Shown: in pieces, positions 36,531-50,300 of the stretch | Position numbering within the stretch: position 1 is the first letter of the stretch | Layout: each line of letters begins with the position of its first letter | From: Eutrigla gurnardus | Taxonomy: Eukaryota; Chordata; Actinopteri; Perciformes; Triglidae | Length of the DNA stretch: 64,000 nt | Assembly (NCBI GenBank): GCA_963514095.1 | Contig: OY741276.1 | Location: 20,323,695 to 20,387,694, forward strand | Reading direction: 5' to 3' | Position numbers and translations under genes: made by a program | The notes under the pieces: generated by a model | What the model was told of the DNA's origin: nothing | What the model saw: only the letters and a program-made list of their open reading frames with translations | Database searches by the model: none

Positions 36531-38461
36531 ACTTTTTGCATTGCATCTTGTCTCTTCGTTTCAGTCATTGCAAATGCTTATGATGGGAGAAATGAACGTC
36601 TTTTGTTCAGCAATAACTGCAACGTTCAATCATTTACTGTTAACATAATGCAGGTAATGTTGAACAATAAGACAGTATGTATCTATCATTAGTTCTGCTT
36701 TTTACTCCTGAAATAAGAACTTGATCAATCGGGTGACAAATCATTGGCTGTTTTTGAGGTATTTTAACGAGAAAAATTGCACTTGTTGCTTCCAGCTTCT
36801 CAAATGGTCTTTTACATTCTGAACAAAATATCTCTATTTTCACTGACTGAAGAACCAGCAAGTTACACAAGATCAAATTTACTTTGTCTGATATTTCAGA
36901 AAGACATAGCTTGGCTGTTGCACTCCTAAAGGCTAAAGGATAGCCGCGGACACAACATCTCTGTTCATACTGTACACTCCGCACATGCACAGTAGACCGC
37001 TAAACAAATTAGCACAAATTCCACATGTGCAAGAAGTACAACTTCAGCTCAAGGCCATAGCTTGACATTTAAAGGGGACACGAGCCAAAAAACGCTGCAA
37101 CCTACTGGACAAAGCAATTAATTATACAAAGTAATTGAAAGACTCAACACTGAAAATAACTGCGGCGTTCAAACCACAAAGACGTCCTTGTGCTCTTTAT
37201 TAAAAAAAAGCTTGCATTGTCTATAATTTAAATCACATCACCAATGGAATCGGCTTCAGGCCAGCCTCACGGGAGATCGTGAAATGGTCCTGAAATCTAT
37301 TGGTTTGGAGCAAAGGGACATTTTGTCGCTCAGCACAAAAACATCACTGGAAAGTGTCTAAATGTACCAGCATAGTTATTTTAAGCCCAACCATGATGCT
37401 TTTCCTCAACTTAAGTGGCTTTGTTGCCTCAAACTAAATATAGTTTTACAGTATCTGTGCGATGGACAACGCAAGTCTCTCAGCCCAAAACCAATAGATG
37501 ACATTATGTGAGACTGCGTAGTTCACACTCAGGTGCCGTAGAGATATCGGCTTTCTTTAACTCCCTAATATGCGTAATCATATATACGTAACTCAATTGT
37601 ACAAAGCGCAGTCCTTTCACACGTTATCTGTCCGACTCGCCCGGCCTTCCGCACGTGTTCAAATGCAGTGTTTATGTTCCTTATCCTGTGTCTTTTCTGA
37701 GAAGCGGAACTGCTTCTATTACATAACACTCCTAATGTAACTGGGAGTCGAACCTGAGACAGTTTTGGTCTTTACTTCCCATTGGAAATAGGTCAGTGGA
37801 AGCATTGTTGGTGTTTTGGCCCGGTGCGAGGAGAAAAGGCAGAGTGTGAGACACACCTTTCCCTCCAGGCCGTCGTCGTGATCACAATGAGGTTTCATTC
37901 TGTATGTTAGAGGAGACAGTTGCCCCCTTTAAGTTCCTGAGGCCGTGGCTGGTGTGACCCACCCATTGAACCAACGCCCCCCTGCTCCCAGAGTCCCTGA
38001 TGTTGTTTGAGCTGATTAAATCTGCTTTTCCGATGCAACACTGATTGGTTTTAACTGTAGAGTCGGGCTGCCTGTCTCCCTTAGCTTGAGCTCACCGATT
38101 ACAAAGCTTTGCATAAGTGATGTCATCCATCGCGTTACACGGCAGCTACCCTCGTACGTGATGGCAAATTATCTGGAAGAGGCTGAAGAGGAACAAACTA
38201 AAAATTCGCAACTGAGCAATTTCATTGTAATTTGACCTCCATCTTTTGTACTTGCGGTGGCTTCGAAGGGAAACCACAACACACTGACATCGATGCGCCG
38301 CGGCTACCTGAAAGAGCGTGGTGAGAAACAGAGTATTTCCTCGTATGTAAAAACCACAGCAAAGATGAAATCATTCTCACAGCTGCGAAGGTGAAACTGA
38401 AAAATATCTGCTGAAGCAGGTCTTTTGATTTCAGGCTGCTTTAATGTTCTCTCTTTCTACT

Positions 38462-38463
<2 letters not shown>

Positions 38464-38531
<68 letters not shown>
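38464..38531. repeat. (GT)n-(GA)n microsatellite
   Basis: About 30 GT units followed by a few GA units. Confidence 0.95.
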
Positions 38532-38533
<2 letters not shown>

Positions 38534-41500
38534 ACCACTTAGGTTTTCTTTCAGATGAAATAAGTTTTGGCAAACATGGATGATCAGTCTCCTAGGTTTC
38601 GGACCTTTCTCCATTAGATAGTAAAACTGAGTCCTTATAGTTACTTATTGTTCTTCCCCCTCCCCTTCTAGTAAATTCCACTCAAACAAATTCCTGCTAA
38701 TCTGTGATGATTCCTGCCACAAAAAAAACAAAAAAAAAAAAACAACACATCTTGTCCGATGCTGAGATAAAGCACATCTTTATTATCACTGGAGATTTTG
38801 ATGATGAATTTGCCTCAACCACCCAAACGTCTTCCTTGCAGCCGTTTTGAAACCTGACACAGAAACTGACATTCAAATCATCAACAGTAAACTGCAGTTT
38901 TGGGGGCTTGAAGGTGCTGCTGGGTGAAACCAAAACCGAGATGAGAAATTTAATATAACATTCTTCAAAATCGCTAAATGACTTATTAAAAAGCAGAAAA
39001 CACATCAAATAGCTTCAATTGGATCTTGGCTCCTGATTGTTTGACCGACAAAAAGAATGTGATCAGGACAACCTCTTGCCTTATATAATGCTATATAATA
39101 ACCATGCAGATCTTATTAACTCTAAACCCAAGTCTTTCAATACAAGGAAACAGCAGTTTCTTTTATTCAGGATGTTGCGATGTGACTGCAACGCTTTGTC
39201 CCAAAGACGGGGTGAAAAATGTAACATTAAGCAGCAAATACCTGACAAACTGAAACAATAAACCGCTGAGTGATATATGCCATCAGAGAGACTCAGTAGA
39301 AATGACTCAGGGTTGAAGGTCATTTAAAAAGCTTCTGAGAAAACACGAAGGAGGCCCGCCCACCAGTCTGCCCACGATGAAGACAGACTCCTGGTCAGAG
39401 TGTTCATTGAAACCAGTATGAAACCAACCTGGTGCTGGATGTCAAAGTTCACACTTAAATTAGAACCGGATTTGACGCGCTAATATGACACTGTCGTCAC
39501 CTATGCACGGATTTGGATAAACCTTACTGCAGGCCTCAAATTACTGCACTCAGCAGTCTTATAAAGAGGATTGCTAAACCTACACTGGCAGCTGCCACTT
39601 CATTGTAAATACGGCTTTTACAGTTGGAACTTCCTTCACTTTAAATGGTTGCTGTAAAAATGTCGATTTAAAACAGAGCAACGGGCTAAATCTGCTCTGA
39701 CACAATGACAGAAACACTTTACGACGAGGATTGTGGGCAATAAGTGGCACAAGTGGCACCTGATCAAACAGGATTCAAAGACAAAGCGAGTCAGGTGGAA
39801 AGCAAACAAGTATGTCAGTTGTCTCATGTTAACAGTGTTGCTGGGTGGGGGTTCAGCTGGGGTCACGCTCCCTAGAGTCGCAGAGCCTCGAGGGCCGAGC
39901 CACTTCAGCCACATGACCCAAATGGGGAATGTATATCAACGACCCCCCTTTGGTGCTCTTTATTAAAAGGCTAACGAGCGGCTGATCACAAGCTGGGATG
40001 GGCAACGCTTTGGTATTTAGGCCACTTTATAGATGGTAGTTGCGGAAAAGTGAGTCACCGACCACGTCATTTCCAACAAACGTCTCCGTTCGCGGTCGCA
40101 GAAGAACGAGATTCACCGGAATGTTTAAATGGCACCTGCTAATATCACAAGAGACAAGGCCACGCAATCCTGCGTCCTCTCAAAAGGTGTGTTTCCATTC
40201 TTGTCATCCATTTATGTGCTGCTTGTTTTACCGGATTTCAGTTGGGTGGAACATTCCAAATGATCAGTTCACAGTAAATCCTTACAAACCCTCCGTCGTC
40301 AGTCTTTCACCTGCATCACCCCGTCCGAGCTCCAACAAAGCATCAAAACAACCAGTGTGACAGCCAATCAATTAATCACTCAACCAACCGTGTCTTCGGA
40401 CGTGTGCACAAACAGGAAAGCGGCGGATCAATGACGCACACATGCAGACGCACACTTCACACTTGTTGCTCAGTCAAGGCGGTTTGCTCCTAAGCTACAT
40501 GAGAGATCGCTATCCTCAGTTGCCACCGGCAACAAAGGACGGCCGACGGAGTGTGTTCAGGCGTGTCTGATCCACGGCACTGTGCCAAAGCTCACCGAGA
40601 GAACAGTCGGCTCTGTACGGGAGTCAGGTGTGTCCCTGAAAGTCAAAAACACACAGTTGTAAAACTGTGTTTAAATACCAAGAATACCAGTTGTTTTACC
40701 ACATGTTCTCATCATAACATCTACTCTTCCTCCCTTCTTGAATAATCCAGAACAGACAGCTTTTTTATTTAAAAAATGTCACGCTAAAGTCCATTCCCAG
40801 TGTGCACAGGAGGTTTCACGTTTCTATGACGTTTCCTTTCGGATCACAGTTAGTTAAAAACGAGTCTTTAACTCAAGGTGAGCACAGAGAATATTTCACA
40901 TATGTGAAAATGCACACACGTCACTCTGTACAGAGCAGCGCGAGAAAGCAAGTGAAGCAACAAGAAGCAAAGCACATTTCTGAGTGGAGGGGGGCTCGAA
41001 GTATTAGGAAAGCTCACATTCCTGGGAGATTAAATTAAAAGGTAATCTCATTACTATATAATCTTATCACTCCAACTCAAGAAAAGCCACACAAAAGCAA
41101 GTTACTAAATCAATCGAGAAACAATCTTTTATCTTAAAGAGAGATATCACTTAATTTCCTTTTAAGTCAACGTATTCTTTTGAGGTCGAAGTCATGGAAC
41201 AAAGGACACGACGAGACATTTTGTCCAATGAATGACAGCAGGCATCCTGAGGCTTCCAGGAGTGATATTTAATAGGCACAAGCTAGTGCAAGCTGCGGGG
41301 AGGACTGGCGTCACGGGTTACACAAGGGCTCCATCGCCATGGTTTCAACTTCCTGTATATGTGGCAGGTCTGCATGAGGCAGCCCGTCTGCTGGAAGAAA
41401 ACATGAATCACTCGGATTCCTCCTACGCAGTGCGGCACATTCTCCCTTTGAAGCTCTCTCAAAGGCAGCGAACCCACGTAACAAAGATTCAGAGCGGATC

Positions 41501-41961
41501 AAGGGGATTTAAACTGCACATCGTGAATATCTTTTCATATCATAACCTTGACACAGCTTTGCATTTTACTCGATCCGCAATTTAAAGGTCCTGACTTTCT
41601 CTCTCGCACAGCGTTTGGGGTGGCCTTTCCCCGGCTCGCTAGGAGCACGGAGGCTCCTGAGGTTAAAGGTTCTTACCTCAGCCTGTGTCTGCCAGCAATT
41701 ACAGAGGACGCTCAGACATGATCACAAAGCACAGACCGACAGGCACGCACACCCAGACGCGAGCTAAGGACTATAATTCCCATTTGGAATTCCATCTTTC
41801 ATGTGTTTTCATCAGGACCACCTACGCTATCTGAGACAATAAACATTGAACACTCCCACAGGGAGCAGCTGGACGTGGATCAATTGTGTTCGTGTAGGTA
41901 AAACAATTGTAATGTGTGCACGTCCGCATTTTGGAACGAGTCATGTTATGATATATACTGT

Positions 41962-42026
41962 GTACGTACGTACATACATACGTACATACATGCGTACATA
42001 CGTACATACATACATACATACATACA

Positions 42027-42090
<64 letters not shown>

Positions 42091-42111
42091 TACATATAAA
42101 TATATATATAA
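41962..42111. repeat. (ACAT)n-(AT)n compound microsatellite
   Basis: ACAT and ACGT tetranucleotides merge into AT dinucleotides. Frames with repeated YIHT or YVCM are artefacts. Confidence 0.95.
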
Positions 42112-43724
42112 TTACACACAAATTGTTATACTGGCAATGCTAACAGCTCTGTGGTGCTCTACTTAGTCGCAGTGGAGCTAAATGCTAACATCGGCATGCT
42201 AACACGCTAACAAAGACAACGCTACCGAGTCGGTATTAAGCAGCTGTATTCACGATCTTACTTTAGCGTGCTAGCATGCAAACTTCTGCAATGTACAGCT
42301 GAAGCTGATGAGAATGTTAGGGATGAAATAAGGTATTTCTTTGTAAAGTAAAGTATCGGAGAAATAGAACATTTGACCAGATGTTTGGCGCTGAATAAAA
42401 AGTCAGGGGATTACCAAAGTTATTAGTATGTATTGTCTGACCCTGACAAATGTTTTTATGTTATCCATCCAACAGATGTCTCTCAGTCTGAGAGACAATG
42501 ACAGAGGGCCACACCACTAGCTTGGCTGAAAAAACCCTAAAAATACATTTTGAAGATTTAGTCAAAGAACGTTCTCAGCCAATGGATAATTGTATAATTG
42601 ATCAAAATGGGAGTGACAGGGTTTTGGCAGTGCAACAGCTAAAAGTATCTTCCTGATTTGCCCGAGTCATAAAATGTAAAACTGATGAAGCTAAACGTGC
42701 TTCCTATTCCAAGAAAGATAACGATCAATACAAAGATACAACCTCTAGCTGCTATGCTCAACAGTCATGTAAATGCTTTCATGTAAATGCTTTCACCACT
42801 GTACACACACAGCAGATGGTTTTACCCTCCGCTGCCTCCGTTCTGACAAGTGTCACACGTGTGAACTTTAAGCTAACGCTATGCGGCTATTTCGGGCCGC
42901 CTTTAGCCTAGCTGGTGTGACAAGTTACTCTGAAAATGGGCTTCATGACATTGGTCACAGTGACACAGTAACAAGTCCAACGAATCACACGTTTTTAAAT
43001 GGACCTCTGGACGCAGTGTTTGGGGGGAAAATGTGAGTGTTGGCGTGACTTTAAGAACAGCACGGGCACCGCTAACTGTTTGTGGAGCGATAAGAGAGCA
43101 GGTCTACATGTGCAAAGTGCCAGCTGCGGGGGTTTTTATCAGGAGGACAAAGGGCTGACCAAGGGAACATGCAGGGAGACACAATAAAAACAACAGATAA
43201 AAATGTGCCATGTGGCCATTACAGCTTTTACGTTTGTTATTTTAGGAAGTCTGCGATCACTCAACTTAAACAACAAACTAACGTCCTCTTTTATCTCAGT
43301 CTCTCGTGTCTCGGTTTGAAGTTGATCTCACTACAACTGCAGTCATTTCGAGAGGCAGCTTTTGGTTGCACAACGTTTAACCACTGAGCAAACACTCCTC
43401 TGCAGCCAAATTCACTTTCATAACTACGCGAGCACGGAGGGGCTGCCGCTGGTAAACTGGGAGAGTAAATATTGAACTTTCCTGGAGGCGGCTCGGTCGT
43501 TGTGCTTTTGACATGATGTTGTGGAAAAGGACACAAAGTTTTTAAGATTAGGACACCTACACGAAGCAGAAAACAGTGTTGTTACATTTGCCCACAATCC
43601 TCCTTAAAAGGCAATTATTAAATATAATCCCATTCTTTTCATTTATTCTCCTATCAAATTTAAAGGTACAGTACTTTCTTGTGCTTCTCAAAGTGGCAAT
43701 ATACAAGTTTGTTTTGGTTTAAAG

Positions 43725-43925
43725 GAGCCATGTGTATCATTTAGGAGGATCTATTGGCAGGAATGGAGTATGATATGAATAAGTATGCTCTTTAGTGTGT
43801 AATCACCCTAAAGTAAGAATCGGAGTGTTTTTGGCTACCTCAGAATGAGCCGTTTATATGTGTTTACAGAGCGGGTCCTCTTCCCAGCCATTTGTGCTTT
43901 TGTGATCTTGCGACATGCCTCTATT
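43725..43925. repeat. dispersed fish repeat
   Basis: The order 'TTTAGTGTGTAATCACC', 'AAGTAAGAATCGGAGTG', 'CTCAGAATGAGCCGTTTATA', 'GAGCGGGTCCTCTTCC' matches a consensus I know as abundant in teleosts. Boundaries and class are not resolved. Confidence 0.5.
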
Positions 43926-44569
43926 TGCAGCAGCTTGTTCATGTTCAGGCAACTGAAGCCCCATCCCCACTGGACAAAAACCCCCACGAGCATCTGCTAA
44001 CATCTGGTTAGTCCTGCTGGGACAAATGACTCAGTAGTCACAGGTATTTTTCAGCTCAGTGATGGACGATTATGCTCTCCTCAAAGCCCCAAACTCCAGT
44101 CAGACACTTTATCTCGCTGACCATCGAAACACTTCCAAACTTGACAGAAACAAAATAAAACTCATCAAAAGAGACACTGATATATTTATGATGGCATCAC
44201 CTTCAAGAAAAATGGGGAAAATATGATTTTGTGTTATTGCAGTTGTAAAATTGTTACTTACGTTGCTGTAATATTGAGGCCGCGTTACATAAATAGTTTG
44301 TGTGCCAGAACGGCTAAATGCCAACAAATAGGGATTTGTTTATTTGCTATCTTCCACTTTATTTGGACGAGACTTTGTGCCCTGAGGCATGAGCTCTAAA
44401 ACCTGAGGGAAAACATCAAATGAAAGAATGCTTGTTCCCCCCCGGTTTCCCCCTGCCGCCCCGCACCCACCATGCTCCTGCCCAGGGCGAAGCTCCGGGT
44501 GTGGGGGTGGGATGAGCTCAGCTCCCAGACTGTGTGGCATTCCTGAAATGAGTGCTAGCTTGCTGGTGC

Positions 44570-44775
44570 CCCCCCCCCCCCCCCCCCCTTTCCCGCCCCT
44601 CCTCTTCCAGGCAAGACACTTTCCCCTTTCAATCTATGCTGCTCAGCTACACACAAACACACACACACACACACACACACATACAGACACACACACACAC
44701 AGACACATACAGACACACACACACACACACACACGCAGACACACACAGAGACACACACAAACACACACACACACA
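44570..44775. repeat. poly-C tract and interrupted (CA)n microsatellite
   Basis: A C-run at 44570-44588 is followed by CA repeats interrupted by CAGA at 44650-44775. Long minus-strand VCVC frames are artefacts. Confidence 0.9.
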
Positions 44776-45194
44776 ATCATGAATGGACAAGGAGGACTAG
44801 AAGTCTCTATAAGCATATTACAAAAGGTCTGCATCTGTATCATGTTAAAATAATATTTTCCTAAAGACATCTCAGCTTCAGTCGGTCCAAACGTGCACTC
44901 ACACGAGACATGATTTCAGTCACATTCACTTTTTTCAGAATGCTGATGGAGGCATTAAAAAGAGAGTTCATTAATCGTATCTAACTGAAGTTGAACTTCA
45001 GCCTTTTTTTATTCACGAGCCCATCAGTGGGCGAGGCGGGGTTAAAGGTCACTCTGCAGGTTTGGCTGGGTTCAACAGCCCAACTAAGTGTCGGTGTGTT
45101 AGATTGTTCATCCAATCATCCCATTGCATTGTCCGTGTCCACTTGGGCCTGTTATATTTCTCACGTTGTCGGTTCTAAAGCTCCCTACGGACAG

Positions 45195-45363
45195 TTAACA
45201 CTGGTTGTGACGGTGATTCAACCTCTCTAGTTCTGAACCGCTTTCATAGAACATCGCTGCTCGGTAAAACCACTGAATCAAGTACGTCTTCGCCGGAAAA
45301 ATGTTCTTGCAAAACAGGAAGGGGTGAGTTTTGTCACATTTGGCAACGTCTGCAGCGGTTTGT
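45195..45363 (-). CDS. unrecognised coiled-coil gene, probable terminal coding exon
   Basis: The acceptor is tattattctag. The incoming two bases AG from exon 46953-47059 complete an Arg codon, after which the frame stays open (QTAADVAKCDKTHPFLFCKN, then IFPAKTYLIQWFYRAAMFYE and so on) to TAA at 45195-45197. It has an aromatic and Cys-bearing composition unlike the hydrophilic upstream exons. Phase agreement is the main support; a different last exon is possible. Confidence 0.5.
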
Positions 45364-46190
45364 CTAGAATAATAAAAGAAGAAGTGTAGCGCTGGCTGCC
45401 AAGACAGAACAGACAGTGAAGATACCAAAGACAGTAAAAAGGAGATGCAAGTAAAGAGATTCACCGGGACATTTACTGCTTATCAACAACAAGCACAAAA
45501 ATGTTTGACACATAGCACTAAAGAACGATTCCACGAAATTATGAAACTTGATCTTGTGAGCAATTCCTGGAAACTTTCAGGGAAGGAAGCAAGAAAAACA
45601 ACAAGCAGGTATCCAGGAAGGCGTCTGCTTGCTCTTTGTAAACTTTGACTGCAGACTGATAGGTATGCACCGGTCCTACTTCCTGCTTCCTCGCATATTT
45701 TGTGTGCCTGTATCTGTGTTTTTAAGCCCTAAAAGTAGGATAATAACATTAATGTGTCAGAAATAGAAATCGAAAAACTAGACGACAGTATATAGTTTAT
45801 GGAGGTTTATTGAATTTGAATTACTGAAATATTCCTGAGAACATTAGCTAACATAACTCATCGTAGCTACCAAGCGAAGTGTACGCTCCCCATCTAACAA
45901 ACAAACAAATAGGTATTGGACATTGTGATAATGGACATTGTTGTGGGATAAAACGTAAATAACTGATCAAAAAAGTAAACGCGCCCATATATTCCAGCCG
46001 AGATCAATTTAATGCCATCCATCCTCATCAAAAAATACATTTAAGACGTTTAAAGACTTTTTACAGATCTGCAGGGACCCTGATTGTAGCTTTAACCGAT
46101 TTTCATTTAACTGTGAATTAATACTAATCATGTCTTTAAACTTACAGTTGCTGAGTTTCTTTTTGAGTTATTGGTTAGTCTGCTGAGAGA

Positions 46191-46785
46191 TTTGCAGACG
46201 ATGCTACCATCATTGGTCACAAACAATGATGAGACTTCATATAGGGAGGAACTCAACAAGCTGTCATCACACATTTCCATCAGAAAAAAAAAAGCTCATG
46301 AAGAGCTCTGTTATTTAAGTTAAGACAGCAGAGAGACAGCATTCCTGAGAGGAGAGCAATAGAAAGCTTCCTGCTAGGAAACATTATAAACTATGTGATG
46401 ATGTGCACGGCCCAGGATAGGACGGCTCTACAGCTGGTGATTAAAACGGCCCAGAACATCATTGGTACCCACTGAGAATCAGTGATATTGGTGACAAGAG
46501 GTGCCTGTGGAGAGCCCAAAGGATATTAAAAAAAAAAAACCCACCCAGACACAGCCTGTTCACCCTGCTGCCTTCTGGCAAGTGTAACAGAAGTATCAGC
46601 TGCCGTATCACCAGACATCACAGCAGCTTCTTTCCTCAGGCAGTGAGACTCCTCAACACATCCTCCACCCTCCTCCAGCTAATGTATAGTTGTGTTTGTT
46701 TGAATACATGTGATTTTCTTACGTAGCATATAGGACTAAATTTCCTTTTGCAAATTGTACAATAAATTAAATTGAATTGAACTTT
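46191..46785 (+). pseudogene. decayed LINE (L2/CR1-like) reverse transcriptase 3' end
   Basis: The frame at 46191 reads FADDATIIG, the F/Y-x-D-D catalytic box of reverse transcriptase. After frameshifts and a deletion come NNDETSYREELNKL and CTAQDRTALQLVIKTAQNII. Later, in shifted frames, comes the C-terminal pattern of fish LINEs (LFTLLPSGK-like, SSFFPQAVRLLNTSST-like). The copy ends with an AATTGAATTGAA-type tail near 46785. Stop codons and frame breaks show it is dead. It lies in the last intron of the minus-strand gene, in the opposite orientation to it. Confidence 0.75.
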
Positions 46786-46952
46786 TGTTGACGCAGTGAT
46801 TTGTCTTAATTTGGCATGACAGTGCAGGTGGAAATGGAACACAGCTACTCATACTCGTCACCTTTTGAGACTAATTCTATTCCAGCCTTGAGCCTTGATT
46901 TAACTCGGCTGTGCTTCCTTCATCTATTTGTCCATGCCTGAGTGTGGTTCAC

Positions 46953-47059
46953 CTGCTGTTTGGGGGGTCGTGTTGGTACTGTGGGGGCAGAGTGACCCTC
47001 GAACGGAGCCAGGAATCGTACTCCTCCATGGGCATCTGGACCACATGCTGTGTGGCGAT
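46953..47059 (-). CDS. unrecognised coiled-coil gene, internal exon
   Basis: The acceptor is cgtctctggcag and the donor CAGCAG|gtgaac. In phase 0 it encodes IATQHVVQMPMEEYDSWLRS then RVTLPPQYQHDPPNS, with two bases left over. A second frame is also open, so the choice rests on protein-like composition and on phase continuity to the exon at 45195-45363. Confidence 0.55.
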
Positions 47060-47270
47060 CTGCCAGAGACGAAGAGATATGGAGGAGGGATCGTTTAAAC
47101 AGAGACAGAAAGAAAGAGACTTTGGATTCAAATGTATGTTGAAACCTCAAATAGTCAAAAGTAAGAACTAAAATCTGACAATGGAGCCATTGATGTAAGT
47201 GATACTGGACAAAATCGGTCATAAAAAAAACACTGTTGGCAAGCAAACTTAATTATAAGTCGCCCTAAAC

Positions 47271-47381
47271 CTTAACACAATTTTCCAGCCCACCCTGGTG
47301 TTCTCCCGCTGAGCCAGAAATGGAAACCAGTCGTCTGAGGTCAGATTGATTCAGAGCTTCAGAGAGTGACACTGCCACATT
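47271..47381 (-). CDS. unrecognised coiled-coil gene, internal exon (donor uncertain)
   Basis: With acceptor ccagacag it reads NVAVSLSEALNQSDLRRLVS then ISGSAGEHQ in phase 0, continuing exon 48226-48415 in phase. The donor is ambiguous. A weak AAG|gtttag at 47271 keeps phase 0 into the next exon; a CCAGG|gtgggc at 47294 would change the frame. I prefer the first because the following exon then looks like protein. Confidence 0.45.
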
Positions 47382-48225
47382 CTGTCTGGAAAAGGAACAT
47401 GATGCCCGACCCTCCAAATCAGTGAGCCATCTGTACTGTCCTCGGGCATCATTGATCATTCGCCTTCCTGTCATTACACCTTCAGCCATCGACTCGGGAG
47501 CCTGGGAACGATCTATTGCCCCTCATTTCTGACTGGTAGGGGCGTGCCCACTGCGTCTGGAGTCAGTTAGTTTTGGGAGTGGGGCTCGACCCTAATTGAT
47601 GGTTTAGGTGGAAGGGACCGAGTTTACTGTCAGGCTTAAAGGTTGTGGGGAGGAGGAGTCGAACTAAATCACACAATGAAATCTCTTTTATTCCACATGG
47701 ATTTTGTGGAAATACTGAAAATAAATCGTCTACCCAACTGCAATAAGAATTTGGCAACAATTGCTCCGTTCGGGTTTATATTGTCACACAGCTCAGAACA
47801 CGGGATCAGATTCATATTTGCCCAGATTCCAGTAGTAAAGATCAATAATATGACATTAATTGTCAGAATTTCAGCTTGTCTTTGCATTTAAATCACTAAA
47901 ACAGACAAGTACCAACTAGGAAGAGACTGGCAAAGAAACATAGGGTGCACAGACACCAAGTAACAGTCTTGCTCCTATGCTGGAGAGATGGTGGTCTGTA
48001 TCCATGTGCCTATTGTCACACAATGCTAGCATTTCTTGGCAAACTACTTTTTACCACATGATGTTGGCCAAACTGTTGGTTGATTTTGTGATTTCAGAGC
48101 TAAAAATAATACATTACTTCTCCCGTATGTATTCTATAGTAAAGTCCTGTTTGTCCATTTTCTCAGAGTGAGTTGTGGCAGATAACCTATCGTGTGTTGC
48201 ATGAATTGTGTTGTGTTTCATGTAC

Positions 48226-48415
48226 CTGGATGGCCACACACAGCTCGGGCAGACAGAGCTCCCACGGTTCCAGACCCCCCAGCACCTTCAGGAAGAGCTG
48301 AGGTTGAACCCTGAGGGTCTGCTGCTCTGCAAAAGTGCTCAGCTTCTCCAGCACCCGGCTCACCGCTCGCTCCCTGCACACCTCCTCAGGCAGGCTGCCC
48401 AACAGAGTGGAAAGC
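48226..48415 (-). CDS. unrecognised coiled-coil gene, internal exon
   Basis: The acceptor is ttcttccag and the donor ATCCAG|gtacat, with 190 nt starting on the third base of a codon. It encodes LSTLLGSLPEEVCRERAVSR, then VLEKLSTFAEQQTLRVQPQL and WELCLPELCVAIQ. It is leucine-rich, helical and hydrophilic, and joins its neighbours in phase on both sides. Confidence 0.75.
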
Positions 48416-49245
48416 CTGGAAGAAAATGGCAGAACAAAGCGGTACGAGTGTCAGATCCACTGACAACTTCATGCTATAGAACATGATGCTTATTAGCTGT
48501 AACGTGCATGTTAAAAACACATATGCATACCACATGCTGCAAATGCAAATGTGACCTCACCTCAACCCCAGTAAACCTCTCATCCCTCCCTCCCGTCTCC
48601 ACATTCCACCCTACACAATGTCTTCAACAGCTTGCATACCACATATTGTTGCTGTGCTTGGCTTTGCCGTTGTTGTTTGGAGCCTCCGTCCCTCGGGACA
48701 TGCGGGTCACATGCTGAGGAAGGCCATGGGACTCGGTCACGTGACACAGCGCTCGATACCTCCGGAGACTGCCGTTTCGCCTCTCCCTGCATGGAGGAAC
48801 GAGCAAACGAAGGACTAGAACGAGCACCTCGCGGTCGCATGCCTCAGCCAACCAGTCAGGGTGTCTGTCCAGAATGTCACTTCACCATTCCATCCTTTAA
48901 GTTTTTGTATTACAAGCTTTCTGAAATGTTATGTTTAAATATGCAAATGAGGCATTATCTGAATTTAGGTTCTTATTATTAAGGAGATGTTATGAGGCAA
49001 AACGGCCAAAACTCTCATAATTGACGAGTGTGTGAAAAAAAGCACGCCTGTAGTGTCTCACCTTAAATATGTATTAAACACACCGACTGATGGAAGAGAA
49101 CAACATGAGTCGTAGTACGGGTCTAAGAGATGTTCAGGACGTTTACCCTCAGACTAAGTAAAGCAAAGGGAGTCCGTCAGGGTGCGATAGTTTGGGAAAA
49201 CCAATAAGATGGACTACGTTTGTTTGGACTGGATGCGTGCCACAC

Positions 49246-49386
49246 CTGGCTTTGAGCTCCAGGACGTCGACGTAGCTCTGCGACATCTCCTCAACTCTAT
49301 CATCAAAGGCAGCTTTCAGCTCCCGCAGCATGGCGGCCCTGTTGTTGATGAGATGGCTGATGGGTAACGGTGGCTTGGCAGGACAG
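49246..49386 (-). CDS. unrecognised coiled-coil gene, internal exon
   Basis: The acceptor is ctccttccag and the donor AAGCCAG|gtgtgg, 141 nt. It encodes CPAKPPLPISHLINNRAAML, then RELKAAFDDRVEEMSQSYVD and VLELKA. The second half is a strongly charged predicted helix suited to coiled-coil formation. Phases match the exons at 51671 and 48226. Confidence 0.8.
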
Positions 49387-50084
49387 CTGGAAGGAGGAAG
49401 CATGAAGACAAACAACATTTACAGTCGAGTTTACAGATGTTGTGATTAAGCTGTATAGTGTGTCTCTGACAAAAAAGTTGTTTCTGACAAAAAAAAAAAA
49501 AAACGGTTTGCTCCTGCAGCTATTTTATTACAAGTACGAGGTTAAAGTGCTTACTCTACACGGCGTGCATTATAATGTCTTTCATCTGTCTAATTTTGGC
49601 AGACGAAATATTATACTATATCAAATATTTGGTGACAAATTCTTTGGACTCACTGACTTTTCACTGAGACACTTGAAGCTCTGTTCGACCTGTACTGCAC
49701 CTCTTATTTCGGGGGATTCCTGCCTCCGGTCTGGTCTACACCATTCTCAGTTGAGCGGGAGGTCAGGTGACAGTCTGACTTCGCCAGTCAAGAACATTGC
49801 TCTGTTTGTACAGCACACAAAATCTCACTGGTTGCTTTGTATGTAGGATTAGTGTCCTGCTGCACTGCTGCAAGACTGGGGGACTACTTATAAAGTATAG
49901 GCTGTGCCTCTGACAGTGTTCAACCAACATGGATGTGAGCAAGTTCAAGCTGAGACTCAGAACTTTAACCTAATAGTTAATTAAAGTGATATATCTTGAA
50001 CAAAACATTCATATGAAGATAGGTATAATATTGAGACAGAGACAACAAAGCAGGTCCCACACTGAAACTTGGATAAGCAATTGA

Positions 50085-50300
50085 GGTAGGGGTGTGAATC
50101 TTTGGCGATTCGATTAACGATGAGGAAGTTGGCGATTCGATTCAAGGACAACTTCTTTTTTTTTGGAACGATTTGATTCAGTAACTTTTAACCAAAATTC
50201 TATATCCATGAAATAAACATGCAATGATGCGAGTGAGACTATCTGTATTCTTCTGAAAGGTGAAAAAATAAACGGTCAACAGAATTACTTATTAAACTGC
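50085..50300. repeat. GATTCGATT-rich dispersed repeat fragment
   Basis: Starting at GTAGGGGTGTGAATCTTTGG, it holds repeated GATTCGATT and GATTTGATT motifs. This resembles a common fish MITE whose consensus begins AGGGGTGTGAATC. The right end is not defined. Confidence 0.4.

Larger units (their letters stand above)
36531..45194. other. intergenic region between convergent xbp1 and the 45-60 kb gene
   Basis: No supportable gene. Contents I can name are the TG repeat near 38.5 kb, the ACAT/AT repeat near 42 kb, a dispersed fish repeat near 43.7 kb and CA repeats near 44.7 kb. A minus-strand acceptor-like site with a short open frame at about 41331-41397 was noted but has no proven link to a gene. 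Confidence 0.5.

Noticed and set aside
41331..41397. Possible minus-strand exon (acceptor tttcttccag followed by a short frame to a stop)
   Set aside because: The upstream exon chain already ends in phase at 45195, and no second junction supports this site.
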